Part shown: positions 31,905 to 41,348 of the stretch, piece by piece
Position numbering within the stretch: position 1 is the stretch's first letter
Layout of the letters: the number at the start of each line of letters is the position of its first letter
From: Sphingobacterium sp. UBA7855
Lineage (GTDB): Bacteria; Bacteroidota; Bacteroidia; Sphingobacteriales; Sphingobacteriaceae
Reading direction: 5' to 3'
Length of the DNA stretch: 64,000 bases
NCBI GenBank assembly: GCA_002500745.1
Contig: DLST01000018.1
Coordinates: 405,227-469,226, forward strand
Translations under genes and position numbers: made by a program
The notes under the pieces: model-generated
What the model was told of the DNA's origin: nothing
Databases searched by the model: none
What the model saw: only the letters and a program-made list of their open reading frames with translations

Positions 31905-33458
31905 TTAATATTCTACTGGGAAGCTCAATTGAACAGCACCACCTTGAGGCGACACACCTTTCAAACGTACAATATTACGTTGTGTTGCTCCTAAAGCGGC
32001 TTCAACATCATCAACTGAATTAACAGCCTTTCCGTTAACCTCAGTAATAACTAATCCGCGCTCTACACCGAAGTAATCAAAGATACCACCACGGTTCACC
32101 TGAGTGACAACAACGCCGGAGTTCACACCCAATTCCTTTTTCTTCTGAGCCGATGCAGGAATAAAGCTTGCTCCTAATTTGTTATAAATTTCGGTTGCAC
32201 TTTTCGAAGCTTTTCCGCCAGCATTCGCAGACTTCAACGAATCTTCTCCTTTCAATGTCATCGTAACCTGTTTTTCCTTACCATCTCGTTTGTAAGTCAC
32301 ATTTACTTTATCTCCAGGACGCGCACGACCTATAGTTTCACTTAAAACAGGTGAACCTGTAATCACTTTCCCATTAATTTTGGACAGTATATCACCTTTC
32401 TTGATACCTGCAGCCTCAGCAGCACCACCAGCTACGACATCCTGAACATAAAGGCCATCAACATCTGCAAAACCCTTCTCTTTCGCCAATTCAGGGGTTA
32501 TTTCAGTATAAGTTACCCCGATGTAACCACGTTTTACATTACCGTATTCAACAAAGTCATCAACAATTTTCTTTACCAAATTGACAGGAATCGCAAAACC
32601 ATAACCCGCATAGGTACCTGTTGGAGAAGCAATAGCGGAATTAATTCCGATCAATTCACCCGAAGCATTCGTTAAAGCGCCGCCACTATTCCCCCTATTA
32701 ATTACTGCATCTGTCTGAATAAAAGATTCAATCGCTGAACTGACAGGAATTTGGTCTTGCCCCCCACCAAATGGGTTACCACGTTGTTGTTGACCTTCAC
32801 TTAAAATGCCGATCTGACGACCTTTCGCACTAATGATACCTGCAGTCACGGTAGACTGAAGTCCAAGTGGATAGCCAAAAGCCAATACCCATTCACCAAC
32901 ATTGACATTATCTGAGTTACCTAATTTAACCACAGGAAGCCCCTTGCCCGACACCTTCAATAAAGCTAAGTCGGTATTTGGATCACGTCCGATCAATTTG
33001 GCTTCAAATGTTCGCTTATCTGTTAATACAACTTCAATCTTGTCTGCATCTTCCACCACATGGTTGTTGGTTACAATATAACCATCATCTGAGATAATTA
33101 CACCTGATCCAGATGCTTGTACCGGTTGCGACTGCATTTGACGTCGCCCCCCCCCTTGTGGCATGCCAAAAAACTCTTCAAACATGTCAAACGGAGAACC
33201 CTGAGATTGTTGTGATCCCTTACGGCTATATGTGGTTTTAATATGTACAACACCTGGTGACACAGCCGCAGCAGCCTGGGTAAAATCAGGATTACCTGTA
33301 GAGGACATTACTCCTGTTGGATTATTTGCAAAATAAACCTTTTGTTTGTCTTCGAAAGACAGACCATCAAACTTCTTATTCTCAATAAGCTTGTAACCTC
33401 CTAATGCTACCGCTCCACCGAAAACAGCTGTTAATAGCGTTAAACCGACCTTATTCAT
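31905..33458 (-). CDS. DegQ/HtrA-type periplasmic serine protease with two PDZ domains
   Basis: A 517-residue protein: N-terminal anchor or signal (GLTLLTAVFGGAVALGGYKL), trypsin-like domain with H133 (TNNHVV), D163 (NTDLALLK) and S258 (GNSGGAL), then PDZ1 (about 310-395) and PDZ2 (about 430-515). HtrA proteases and chaperones degrade misfolded envelope proteins. The flexible loop between strands (about residues 98-115) carries a glycine-rich stretch encoded by nine consecutive G (forward C at 33147-33155), a possible slippage site. It is monocistronic with a -7 box about 80 bp upstream of ATG 33458 and a terminator after the stop. Confidence 0.95.
   Translation of the reverse strand: MNKVGLTLLTAVFGGAVALGGYKLIENKKFDGLSFEDKQKVYFANNPTGVMSSTGNPDFTQAAAAVSPGVVHIKTTYSRKGSQQSQGSPFDMFEEFFGMPQGGGRRQMQSQPVQASGSGVIISDDGYIVTNNHVVEDADKIEVVLTDKRTFEAKLIGRDPNTDLALLKVSGKGLPVVKLGNSDNVNVGEWVLAFGYPLGLQSTVTAGIISAKGRQIGILSEGQQQRGNPFGGGQDQIPVSSAIESFIQTDAVINRGNSGGALTNASGELIGINSAIASPTGTYAGYGFAIPVNLVKKIVDDFVEYGNVKRGYIGVTYTEITPELAKEKGFADVDGLYVQDVVAGGAAEAAGIKKGDILSKINGKVITGSPVLSETIGRARPGDKVNVTYKRDGKEKQVTMTLKGEDSLKSANAGGKASKSATEIYNKLGASFIPASAQKKKELGVNSGVVVTQVNRGGIFDYFGVERGLVITEVNGKAVNSVDDVEAALGATQRNIVRLKGVSPQGGAVQLSFPVEY
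33147..33155 (-). repeat. G9 homopolymer within the DegQ-like gene
   Basis: Nine identical bases (C on plus, G on the coding strand) encode Gly102-Gly104. A change of one base would shift the frame upstream of all three catalytic residues. Confidence 0.85.
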
Positions 33459-33539
33459 AAACTTATTTCTATTTTAAAATGTCTTAATATAAGCTGATAA
33501 TTTTTGCTCTTAAAATTACCGATTTTATTCGGATATGTC

Positions 33540-33547
33540 CAAATGTA
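33540..33547 (-). promoter_or_regulatory. -7 box of the DegQ-like gene
   Basis: TACATTTG on the minus strand (33547-33540) matches TAnnTTTG. TTC rather than TTG lies 20 bp upstream. Predicted leader is about 75 nt. Confidence 0.45.
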
Positions 33548-33662
33548 ATACCATTTCGAAACCTTCGGAAAATAAGACACGTTAAAAAATGTTAATTACT
33601 AGACAAATGCAAGCATTTTAACAAATCTTAACTTTATCACGTTTTTTTGTAACAAAAAAACG

Positions 33663-33670
33663 TACTTTTG
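33663..33670 (+). promoter_or_regulatory. -7 box of dapF
   Basis: TACTTTTG matches TAnnTTTG and gives a leader of about 12 nt before ATG 33689. No TTG lies 20 bp upstream. Confidence 0.5.
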
Positions 33671-33688
33671 TTACTAAAAATCAACAAA

Positions 33689-34468
33689 ATGGCAACAAAA
33701 GTAAGATTCTCCAAATACCAAGGAGCAGGCAATGATTTCATCTTAGTAGACAATCGCCACAATGCATTTGACAGAGCAGACGAAGCATTGGTAGCGAAGC
33801 TATGTGACCGCCGGTTTGGTATTGGAGCTGACGGGCTGATGCTCTTACAGCAGAACGAGAATTACGATTTTGAGATGATTTACTTTAATGCAGATGGTAG
33901 AGAAGGAAGCATGTGTGGTAATGGAGGCCGTTGTATTGTCGCTTTTGCTCGCGACCTTGGCATTATTACTGACAAAACTGTCTTTTTGGCAGTAGACGGT
34001 ATACACCATGCCTCTTTAGCGGAAGATCTTGTCAATCTCCAAATGATCGACGTGCATGATTTTGCCCGCGATGGAGACGCCTACCTGTTACAAACAGGTT
34101 CTCCACATTATGTTGAATTTGCAAAAAATCTCGCACATAAGAATGTCTATCAAGACGGCTACGCCATTCGTAATAACGCGACATATGGAACGGAAGGCAT
34201 CAATGTAAATTTCATTGAAGCTGAAGGAGATGGTTATTTCCTGCGTACTTTTGAACGCGGTGTCGAAGACGAAACCTATGCCTGCGGCACCGGTGCTACT
34301 GCGGCAGCCATGGCCGTCGCCCTGCAGCAGAATCTCACAGGCGATATTCATATTCCTATCCGTGTATTAGGAGGGCAGCTTTATATCTCCTTCCATAAAG
34401 ATGGTCAGCATTTCACAAAGGTATTCTTAAAAGGGCCGGCGCAGTTTGTCTTCGAGGGCAACTACTAG
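33689..34468 (+). CDS. dapF: Diaminopimelate epimerase
   Basis: Converts LL- to meso-diaminopimelate for lysine and peptidoglycan synthesis. The two catalytic cysteines are visible: C76 in MCGNGGRC and C199 in YACGTGATA. The N-terminal FSKYQGAGNDFILVDN and FGIGADGLML are also family signatures. The start is set at ATG 33689 (MATKVRFSKY); the frame opens at a TTG (33668) inside the -7 box, which cannot be the start. The product is 259 aa, slightly short of E. coli DapF (274) but complete. dapB lies elsewhere in the window (51131-51874). Confidence 0.96.
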   Translation: MATKVRFSKYQGAGNDFILVDNRHNAFDRADEALVAKLCDRRFGIGADGLMLLQQNENYDFEMIYFNADGREGSMCGNGGRCIVAFARDLGIITDKTVFLAVDGIHHASLAEDLVNLQMIDVHDFARDGDAYLLQTGSPHYVEFAKNLAHKNVYQDGYAIRNNATYGTEGINVNFIEAEGDGYFLRTFERGVEDETYACGTGATAAAMAVALQQNLTGDIHIPIRVLGGQLYISFHKDGQHFTKVFLKGPAQFVFEGNY

Positions 34469-34612
34469 GTTTCTACTATCAATCAACACTAATCGTTTTC
34501 AGAATTTTCAATCCAAGCATGTCAATTTTTAAAATTTCATCGGGCAAATTGCGAGTAATGGTATATTTTATTGTATATTAGATACCTTTATTTACAAGGT
34601 CCGCTATCTTTA

Positions 34613-37498
34613 ATGCAACAGTCAAAGTCATTTCCAGTATATAAAATCGTTTATTCCATATGTGAGCACCCTTATCTCGGCTATCTCATTGAGCCACACA
34701 TGGTCCAACTCAATCCCAATGGGACTTACTCACTCCGATATCAACGCATATTTAGTAACACTGTCGGTGCCTACGCCGCCGAATTAGATGAAGTAGATTA
34801 CAAACTCATTCGACTGCTTGATGAAATTGAACAAACACACCTCATCAAAAAATACTACAAAAAAGCGATCAGACCTGTAGATTTCTTTTCCAAAGTTTTT
34901 GATAAAAAGCTCTATGAACTCCTTCGTCCTAAAATAGATGAAAAAATGATTCAATTTTTTGAAGCTGTTGGAGACAAACCATTCTTTATGATGAGCAAAG
35001 ATGGATATCCTGCAGATCAAGAAATTAAACTGGCCACATCCCCGGCCTCAATACTTTTTCATTTCCGTCGAAACGAAGAAGAAACGCGCTATTTCCCGAC
35101 CATCAAATACGAAAATCAGCGTTTGGAGTTTATGTTCAAAAACGCTATCGTGCTGACTAATGTACAAGCGTGGCTACTTTTAAATAATACCCTTTATTAT
35201 TTCGATCAGCCCCTTGAAGGCAAAAAGCTTAGCCCCTTCCTGAATAAACGCTATATTTCTGTCGGTAGAAGCACTGAAAAAAAATATTTTGAAACATTTG
35301 TCTGTGGCTTGATAGAACGCTATCATGTTTATGCCGAAGGGTTCGACATTGAAACCCATCAGCATCAAGCAATTCCTATTCTTCATTTGATTTATATCGA
35401 AGATGGAGTTTCTCAACTTCAACTGCAATTTAAATACGGTAAACATACCTTTACAGCGGGTGCCGAAAATAAAGTTACTGTCCGCATGGTCTATCAGGAG
35501 GGAGACGATCATTATATTTTCCACCGTGTCAAACGATCTTTGCAATGGGAAGAACAACAGCATGAAAACTTAAAAAAGCTGGGGCTACAGGATTTTGACC
35601 TTCAACTCGGTTTATTGACACCAACGATAGCCGCTGGGAAACGACTTTCCATATTTGACTGGATAAATAATCACCAAGAACAACTGGAGAAACTTGGTTT
35701 TCAAATTGTACAAAATAATGAAGAAAAGCGTTTCTTCATAGGACAGACCTCGCTGGATATCTCCATTGAAGAAGACAATGATTGGTTTGATATCAGTGCT
35801 ATCGCAAAATTTGGCCCTTACGAAATCCCATTTATTCAGCTGCGTAATCATATCCTCAATAACATTAAGGAATTTACTTTACCGAATGGAGAAATAGCCA
35901 TGATTCCAGAAGAATGGTTTGCACAGTACAATCACCTATTTCAATTTTCTGCAGACCGCCATGAACTTAAATTAAATAAAGTACATATAGGCCTACTCTT
36001 TGAAATTAGCGAACATACGCAACTGGTATTTACCCGAAAACTTCAAAATCTGGCTAACTTCGAAGAAATTGCGGATATTCCCGAACCAAAACATTTCAAA
36101 GGAAATCTTCGTCCATACCAGAAGGCAGGATACAATTGGTTTAATTTTCTAAAGCAGTATAAATTTGGGGGCTGTCTTGCGGATGATATGGGCTTAGGCA
36201 AAACCATACAAACATTAGCCTTGTTGCAGCAACAAAAAGAACTGCTTCAGAATGAACAGGAGGTACGTACCTCGCTTTTGGTCTTACCGACTTCATTAGT
36301 ATACAACTGGCAAAAAGAAGCACATCAATTTGCTCCACAGTTGAATATTCACCTTCATACTGGCAACAATCGCATCAAAGATTCCGCATTATTTTCAACA
36401 TATGATTTGATAATCACCACTTACGGAATAGCGCGCATAGATGAAGAGATTTTAAGTAGCTATTATTTTAACTATATTATATTGGATGAAAGTCAGAACA
36501 TTAAAAACCCGACATCCAAATCTTTCAAAGCCATAAAAAGCCTAAAGAGTAAAAATAAACTGGCCTTAAGTGGAACTCCAGTCGAAAATTCAGTTTCGGA
36601 TCTTTGGGCTCAGATGCACTTCACCAATCCCGGACTGTTGGGTAGTTACACCTATTTCCAGAAGGAGTTTGTGCAGCCCATAGAAAAGAAAAAAGACGAA
36701 GAAAAAGCACAACGTCTCCAGGCGATTGTTAAACCGTTTATATTAAGACGTACAAAAGATCAGGTGGCAAAAGAATTACCGCCAAAGACCGAACAGGTAC
36801 TCTACTGTGAGATGACAGAAAAACAGTCCGAACTTTACGAGAAGGTTAAATCTGAATATCGCAATGCAATCCTTGACGGACAATTGGAAAACAAACCAAA
36901 ATCTAGCCAAATTGCACTTTTACAAGGCTTGACAAAGTTGCGGCAGTTAGCCAATCACCCCAGAATGGTGGATGAGAAATTCTCGGGCGATTCCGGTAAG
37001 TTCGAATCGGTCATTGAAACCCTAGAAATGGTGATGCAGAGAGGCAATAAAGTACTGATTTTCTCCCAGTTTGTAAAACAACTCAATATTTTCCGCCAGT
37101 ATTTTGATCACAAAGGAATAAACTATGCCTACCTGGATGGCGGCACAAAAAATCGGGATGAAGCGGTCAGTCAGTTTCGTAAAAACAACGATACCAAGCT
37201 ATTCCTTATTTCGATAAAGGCAGGTGGTGTGGGGCTTAATCTTATTGAAGCAGACTATGTTTTTATCCTAGACCCTTGGTGGAATCCGGCTGTGGAACAA
37301 CAGGCCGTAGACCGCTCGCACCGCATCGGTCAAACGCGCAATGTCTTTATCTATAAATTTATCAGCAAAGATACCGTTGAAGAAAAGATATTAGCCTTAC
37401 AGAATAGAAAGAAATCGATCGCACAAAGCCTGATCACAACCGAAGAAAGCTTTATCAAGTCACTTTCTCAGGAAGATCTGCAAGAGCTTTTAGCCTAA
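34613..37498 (+). CDS. SNF2-family DEAD-like helicase/ATPase
   Basis: A 961-residue protein. The SNF2 motor occupies the C-terminal half: LRPYQKAGYNWFNFLKQYKFGGCLADDMGLGKT (Walker A, about 523-530), ILDESQNIKNP (motif II, DESQ in place of DEAH), LALSGTPVENSVSDLW (III), then KVLIFSQFVKQL, GGVGLNLIEADYVFILDPWWNP and VDRSHRIGQTRNVFIYKFI. The first 500 residues are a diverged N-terminal region with no clear zinc-finger motif. Such bacterial SNF2 proteins translocate along double-stranded DNA or remodel protein-DNA complexes; no partner is nearby. ATG 34613 is chosen; the upstream in-frame TTG 34571 adds 14 unlikely residues. It ends 15 bp before the convergent AraC gene. Confidence 0.92.
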   Translation: MQQSKSFPVYKIVYSICEHPYLGYLIEPHMVQLNPNGTYSLRYQRIFSNTVGAYAAELDEVDYKLIRLLDEIEQTHLIKKYYKKAIRPVDFFSKVFDKKLYELLRPKIDEKMIQFFEAVGDKPFFMMSKDGYPADQEIKLATSPASILFHFRRNEEETRYFPTIKYENQRLEFMFKNAIVLTNVQAWLLLNNTLYYFDQPLEGKKLSPFLNKRYISVGRSTEKKYFETFVCGLIERYHVYAEGFDIETHQHQAIPILHLIYIEDGVSQLQLQFKYGKHTFTAGAENKVTVRMVYQEGDDHYIFHRVKRSLQWEEQQHENLKKLGLQDFDLQLGLLTPTIAAGKRLSIFDWINNHQEQLEKLGFQIVQNNEEKRFFIGQTSLDISIEEDNDWFDISAIAKFGPYEIPFIQLRNHILNNIKEFTLPNGEIAMIPEEWFAQYNHLFQFSADRHELKLNKVHIGLLFEISEHTQLVFTRKLQNLANFEEIADIPEPKHFKGNLRPYQKAGYNWFNFLKQYKFGGCLADDMGLGKTIQTLALLQQQKELLQNEQEVRTSLLVLPTSLVYNWQKEAHQFAPQLNIHLHTGNNRIKDSALFSTYDLIITTYGIARIDEEILSSYYFNYIILDESQNIKNPTSKSFKAIKSLKSKNKLALSGTPVENSVSDLWAQMHFTNPGLLGSYTYFQKEFVQPIEKKKDEEKAQRLQAIVKPFILRRTKDQVAKELPPKTEQVLYCEMTEKQSELYEKVKSEYRNAILDGQLENKPKSSQIALLQGLTKLRQLANHPRMVDEKFSGDSGKFESVIETLEMVMQRGNKVLIFSQFVKQLNIFRQYFDHKGINYAYLDGGTKNRDEAVSQFRKNNDTKLFLISIKAGGVGLNLIEADYVFILDPWWNPAVEQQAVDRSHRIGQTRNVFIYKFISKDTVEEKILALQNRKKSIAQSLITTEESFIKSLSQEDLQELLA

Positions 37499-37512
37499 TA
37501 AAATCGCGACTG

Positions 37513-38319
37513 CTATTTGTATCCATTAATCTTCGCCATATAAATCGATGGACGAATACCCGTCACCCGTGTAAAAATGTTGCTGAAAGAAGAGAGCTCG
37601 TTGTAACCCACACGGATGGCGATTTCGAGAATGGTGTAGTTATTTTCAGACATGAGTTCCAGGGCTTTCGCAATTCGTATAGCTCTTAAAAACCGAACAT
37701 AACTGATGCCCATATCTTCTTTAAAAAGCCTCGATAAGGAGCGGCTACTCATTCCAAAACGCTCAGCAATCTGTTCAATGGTAAAGGACTGATCGATATT
37801 ACTGTTGAGATACCTAGCCACACTTTTGAGCTTTTCACTTTTAGGATAGGGATGCTGCATCGGAAAAGCATCTATTGGTGAACTCGTATCTGGAATAATC
37901 GCCATCATCGCACGCAGGAGACAGTATTTAGAATAATTAGTCGTCTTACTCACCCCGCCAGCCCAATCTCGAGCAAATAAAAACATTTCACGCATCAAAT
38001 CATTGCTTAGAAATATATTCGGCACCGAAAGCACAGAAGGCATATCCGCCATTTCTTTAAAGTAAAAACTATACAGTGGAATACGAGAGCTTGTACTTTC
38101 CAGATGATAAGTGGTATTTGCCGGAATCCACATATAAAATCTTGCCGGCAAATACCAGTGCTTCGTTGCTGTAAATACATGAATAATGCCGCCTTCGGCG
38201 TAAAGCAGGCGCGCTTTTTTATGTTTATACTCGCGAGAATCAATACGATCGACATACAAGTGGTCGATATAAAAATTGTAATGCTCAGCATCAATCGCTG
38301 TAAGTTTGCCCTCTTCCAT
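37513..38319 (-). CDS. AraC-family transcriptional regulator
   Basis: A 268-residue protein with an N-terminal cupin-like sensing domain (HVFTATKHWYLPARFYMWIPANTTYHLE) and two C-terminal helix-turn-helix units (about 165-265): SFTIEQIAERFGMSSRSLSRLFKEDMGISYVRFLRAIRIAKALELM and YTILEIAIRVGYNELSSFSNIFTRVTGIRP, the AraC signature. It is divergent from the HlyD/MFS efflux genes, so it probably controls them in response to a small molecule. Its -7 box ends 4 nt before the ATG, and a TTTG lies 21 bp further up. A pair of AATATGGC/GCCATATT sites lies between the two units. Confidence 0.92.
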   Translation of the reverse strand: MEEGKLTAIDAEHYNFYIDHLYVDRIDSREYKHKKARLLYAEGGIIHVFTATKHWYLPARFYMWIPANTTYHLESTSSRIPLYSFYFKEMADMPSVLSVPNIFLSNDLMREMFLFARDWAGGVSKTTNYSKYCLLRAMMAIIPDTSSPIDAFPMQHPYPKSEKLKSVARYLNSNIDQSFTIEQIAERFGMSSRSLSRLFKEDMGISYVRFLRAIRIAKALELMSENNYTILEIAIRVGYNELSSFSNIFTRVTGIRPSIYMAKINGYK

Positions 38320-38323
38320 ACCT

Positions 38324-38356
38324 CAAAATTACGTTATTCCAACAATATGGCGCAAA
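38324..38356 (-). promoter_or_regulatory. Promoter of the AraC gene, apparently leaderless
   Basis: On the minus strand TTTG (38356-38353), a 21-bp spacer and TAATTTTG (38331-38324), then four bases to ATG 38319. Confidence 0.65.
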
Positions 38357-38427
38357 TAAACAAATATCCGTCCGACTATACAAAACAAATCCTTTCCACC
38401 CTACTGTATCTTTGTGCGGGCCATATT
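38344..38427. promoter_or_regulatory. Inverted pair of 8-bp sites between AraC and efflux genes
   Basis: AATATGGC (38344-38351) and its reverse complement GCCATATT (38420-38427) are 68 bp apart. The first overlaps the AraC promoter spacer and the second follows a plus-strand -7 box (TATCTTTG, 38407-38414). They may be operator half sites. Confidence 0.35.
38407..38414 (+). promoter_or_regulatory. -7 box upstream of the efflux pair
   Basis: TATCTTTG matches TAnnTTTG. It would give a leader of about 145 nt for the HlyD-like gene. No -33 TTG at 18-22 bp. Confidence 0.4.
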
Positions 38428-38566
38428 CCCAAATAAGAAAGTCGATCGGAACTTAGCCCCCACCTTCAAGTAAAATGCATTGACAAATCGTGATGTCGCA
38501 GGTAACTCAGAATCGAATCTGGATCAGAATGCTAAAGTTGAAGAATTTGGAAAATGCGCAATTAGA

Positions 38567-39622
38567 ATGAATATGAATAGAAAAGATAAAAAAGACAAGA
38601 CAAAAGGATTTAATAAAGCGCTCGTCCTCTTTGCGAGTATATTATTATTGACCGGTATTGGCTTCCTGCTCAGGCATCTGATTTTTACTCATCAATATGT
38701 AACTACCAATGATGCACAGATAGATCAATACGTGACCCCTGTTGCTAGTCGGATCCCCGGTTTTATCAAAGAAGTCCGATTTGAAGAAAATCAATATGTA
38801 CATCAGGGTGACACCCTATTAATCATTGATGCCAGTGAATATCAGACCAAGGTAGATATCGCAAATGCCGAACTCCAAAGTAGCCAGAGAAATGCCGAGG
38901 TAATCAGCAAAACAGCCAATGCGACTGCCAATAGTATTTCGGTTCAAAAGGCAAGATTAGAAGTGGCAAAAGTAAGTGTATGGCAGACGCAACAAGATTA
39001 TAGTCGATTCAAGAAACTATATGAGGCCGATGCGGCAACCAGACAGCAGTACGACAATGCCAAAGCAGCTTACGATTTGGCATTAGCACAACTCCATGCT
39101 ATGGCAGAAGAGTATAATTCCGCCCGACTGAATACCAGCAAAGAAAAAGCAAACGAGTTACCTGCAAAAGCGAATATTAATATTAAAAAGGCCGCAAGAA
39201 CAAATGCCCAGCTTTTCCTTTCCTATACTGTAGTAACCGCGCCCTATGACGGCTTCGTCGGGAAGCGGACTATACAACCCGGACAATTTGTGAAGGAGGG
39301 TCAGACACTGGCAAATGTAGTTAGCGAGGAGAAATGGATCGATGCAAATTTCAGGGAAACACAGCTTGAAGATCTAATAGAAGGCACTATCGTGACGATA
39401 CAGGTAGATGCATTTCCCAACCTTCTTTTTAAAGGAAAGATCCATTCTTTTTCTCCAGCATCAGGTTCCAAATTTGCCGTGATACCCCAGGATAACGCAA
39501 CCGGAAACTTCGTAAAAATAGAGCAGCGCATCCCCGTTAAAATTGTCTTTGACGCACAGCAGGATCTTAAAAAGCTACGTGGCGGCATGAACGTTGTCAT
39601 TCATGCTGCCCATCAATCCTAA
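38567..39622 (+). CDS. HlyD/EmrA-family membrane-fusion protein
   Basis: The periplasmic adaptor of a tripartite efflux pump. The start is set at ATG 38567 (MNMNRKDKKDKTKG), with ATG 38573 as an alternative; an earlier in-frame TTG at 38480 gives no sensible N-terminus. One membrane segment (about 17-36, ALVLFASILLLTGIGFLLRHLI) is followed by the biotinyl-lipoyl half (QYVTTNDAQIDQYVTPVASRIPGFIKEVRFEENQYVHQGDTLLIID), a coiled coil (about 90-200), the second half (VTAPYDGFVGKRTIQPGQFVKEGQTL) and a beta-barrel. This is the EmrA/HlyD layout. The MFS gene follows at once. No outer-membrane TolC-type gene is present. Confidence 0.93.
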   Translation: MNMNRKDKKDKTKGFNKALVLFASILLLTGIGFLLRHLIFTHQYVTTNDAQIDQYVTPVASRIPGFIKEVRFEENQYVHQGDTLLIIDASEYQTKVDIANAELQSSQRNAEVISKTANATANSISVQKARLEVAKVSVWQTQQDYSRFKKLYEADAATRQQYDNAKAAYDLALAQLHAMAEEYNSARLNTSKEKANELPAKANINIKKAARTNAQLFLSYTVVTAPYDGFVGKRTIQPGQFVKEGQTLANVVSEEKWIDANFRETQLEDLIEGTIVTIQVDAFPNLLFKGKIHSFSPASGSKFAVIPQDNATGNFVKIEQRIPVKIVFDAQQDLKKLRGGMNVVIHAAHQS

Positions 39623-39629
39623 TTTCACC

Positions 39630-41207
39630 ATGCTTAATAACAAATCTGTATACTATAGCTGGGTTCCCGAATGGATCAAACTTCCGCTTATGATACTAGC
39701 GATGTTTCCCCATCTCATGTTAATGTCGCTCTTCCATTCGAATACGGCATTTACCGCGTCGGCGCTTGACATCGAAACCGAAGATATTCAGTATTTCCTT
39801 TCCTTGATGTATGGCGCCATTGTAGTTGCTTTACTCATTTTTCAGCGGCTTTTTTCTTATTTCAGGGTGAGAACATATATCCTGTTGACCTGCAGTGCTT
39901 CCATCCTCATCCTAATCGGCATTTCATTGACAAAAGATCCATTCCTTATTGGCGTTCTGCGTGTAGCCGAAGGTATTTTCTGCGTGCTTGAAGGCGCTTG
40001 TTTCCTCCCAATGGTTATGAGCCAGATTAAGCATACAAAGAGCCGCACCATTGCCTATTTCTTCCTATATACATTTATGCTTACTGGCTCGACTTTGACA
40101 ACATCTTTGCTCAAAGAAAGTATTATGGATTATAGATGGCAAGATATGATCCATGTTGTACTCTATTGGCATTTGATTGTGATTGCGATAGCCCTGCTCT
40201 TACTCAACAATAATCGCCTAAGTAGAAAATTCCCCCTCTATCAACTGGATCTCACAAGTTGCCTGTTTCTGCTGCTCTCATTGAGTTGCGGCGCTTACGT
40301 CCTAATCTATGGGCGTAAATACTATTGGTTCGAACACACCAATATCAACATCAACTTTGCCCTTTTCCTAGTGTTCGGAGCACTATTTATATTTAAACAA
40401 AGTTTGGTCAAAAGACCTCTTTTTCACTTTGAGGTCTTGAGATACAAAAATGTGATTTTGGGAGTTATCCTATTTTTTCTCTTTTATATTATTCGCAGCT
40501 GCCTCAACAATGTTTATACCGTAATGGCTACCGTCTGGAAATGGCCCTGGCACTATATTATTGATGTACAATTCATCAATGTCACAGGTACTATCTTGGG
40601 GGTTATTAGTTCTGGCGTCTTACTTCTATGCAACGTATCGCCGAAATATAGCTTTGGTTTTGGCTTTTTGATATTGGCAATCTCCTGTTTTCTCTTCGTC
40701 CCTACCTTTTATTCTGATACCACAATCTGGGCCATCGGGCTCCCATTGTTCATTCAGGGCATCGGACAAGGTTGGCTGTTCACACCGTTGGTGATTTACA
40801 TTTTAACAGGTGTCAAATCCCAACATGTAGGCAATGCTGGCCTCATGGGTACAAGTGTTCGATTTTGGAGTACCAATATTGGATTTGCCTTTATCCAAAA
40901 CATCAGCTATATACTAAATAAAAAGCATTATAATCAACTCGAACAGACACTGAATACAGGCAATCCGCTGACACTAAATTATTGGAACACATTAATCGAG
41001 AAATATAGCGGATTATATGGCGATCAAGTGGCAAACCAAATTGTTAGTAAAAGTCTTGCCGAAAGTTTGAGTCAGCAAGCATCGCTAATCAGCAATATGG
41101 AAATATTTACTTTCCTCGGAATGCTGGGATTAGTTGTAACCGGAATAATATTTTTATTTGGCCCAGTTAAGACCCTTTATATCCGGCTGAGGTTACCTTA
41201 CTTATAA
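39630..41207 (+). CDS. MFS transporter, DHA2/EmrB-like
   Basis: A 525-residue polytopic protein with about 14 hydrophobic segments; DHA2 drug:proton antiporters have 14. It begins 7 nt after the HlyD-like stop if ATG 39630 (MLNNKSVYY) is used; ATG 39603 would give a 20-nt overlap. Motif-like segments include the ILRVAEGIFCVLEGACFLP helix, GVLRVAEG, and the later VIYILTGVKSQHVGNAGLMGTSVRFWSTNIGFAFIQN. With the EmrA-like partner this is expected to export a drug or toxic compound across the envelope. The sequence is rather diverged from E. coli EmrB. Control by the divergent AraC protein is inferred. Confidence 0.85.
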   Translation: MLNNKSVYYSWVPEWIKLPLMILAMFPHLMLMSLFHSNTAFTASALDIETEDIQYFLSLMYGAIVVALLIFQRLFSYFRVRTYILLTCSASILILIGISLTKDPFLIGVLRVAEGIFCVLEGACFLPMVMSQIKHTKSRTIAYFFLYTFMLTGSTLTTSLLKESIMDYRWQDMIHVVLYWHLIVIAIALLLLNNNRLSRKFPLYQLDLTSCLFLLLSLSCGAYVLIYGRKYYWFEHTNININFALFLVFGALFIFKQSLVKRPLFHFEVLRYKNVILGVILFFLFYIIRSCLNNVYTVMATVWKWPWHYIIDVQFINVTGTILGVISSGVLLLCNVSPKYSFGFGFLILAISCFLFVPTFYSDTTIWAIGLPLFIQGIGQGWLFTPLVIYILTGVKSQHVGNAGLMGTSVRFWSTNIGFAFIQNISYILNKKHYNQLEQTLNTGNPLTLNYWNTLIEKYSGLYGDQVANQIVSKSLAESLSQQASLISNMEIFTFLGMLGLVVTGIIFLFGPVKTLYIRLRLPYL

Positions 41208-41210
41208 ATC

Positions 41211-41257
41211 AAACTGGGGGAACGCCTATTATAAGCAAATTAGGGGAAGCCTATCTA
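41211..41257. repeat. Imperfect tandem 21-bp repeat after the MFS gene
   Basis: 41211-41231 (AAACTGGGGGAACGCCTATTA) and 41237-41257 differ by a few substitutions and one gap. It is short and may be chance. Confidence 0.3.
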
Positions 41258-41348
41258 ACAAGGTCTAGCAACTCCATTAAATCCAAAGAAAATCAACGTT
41301 TCCAATAAACTGAGCATAGCAAACTCATGCCCCTCTAGTGGACAATAT

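Noticed and set aside
33668..33688. TTG-initiated extension of dapF
   Set aside because: The TTG lies inside the -7 box and the added residues do not match the family.
36179..37400. SNF2 helicase as part of a defence island
   Set aside because: The flanks are dapF and an efflux regulator, with no nuclease, methylase or other defence gene nearby.
38480..38566. TTG-initiated extension of the HlyD-like protein
   Set aside because: The extra 29 residues are not like the family and an ATG follows just before the membrane anchor.
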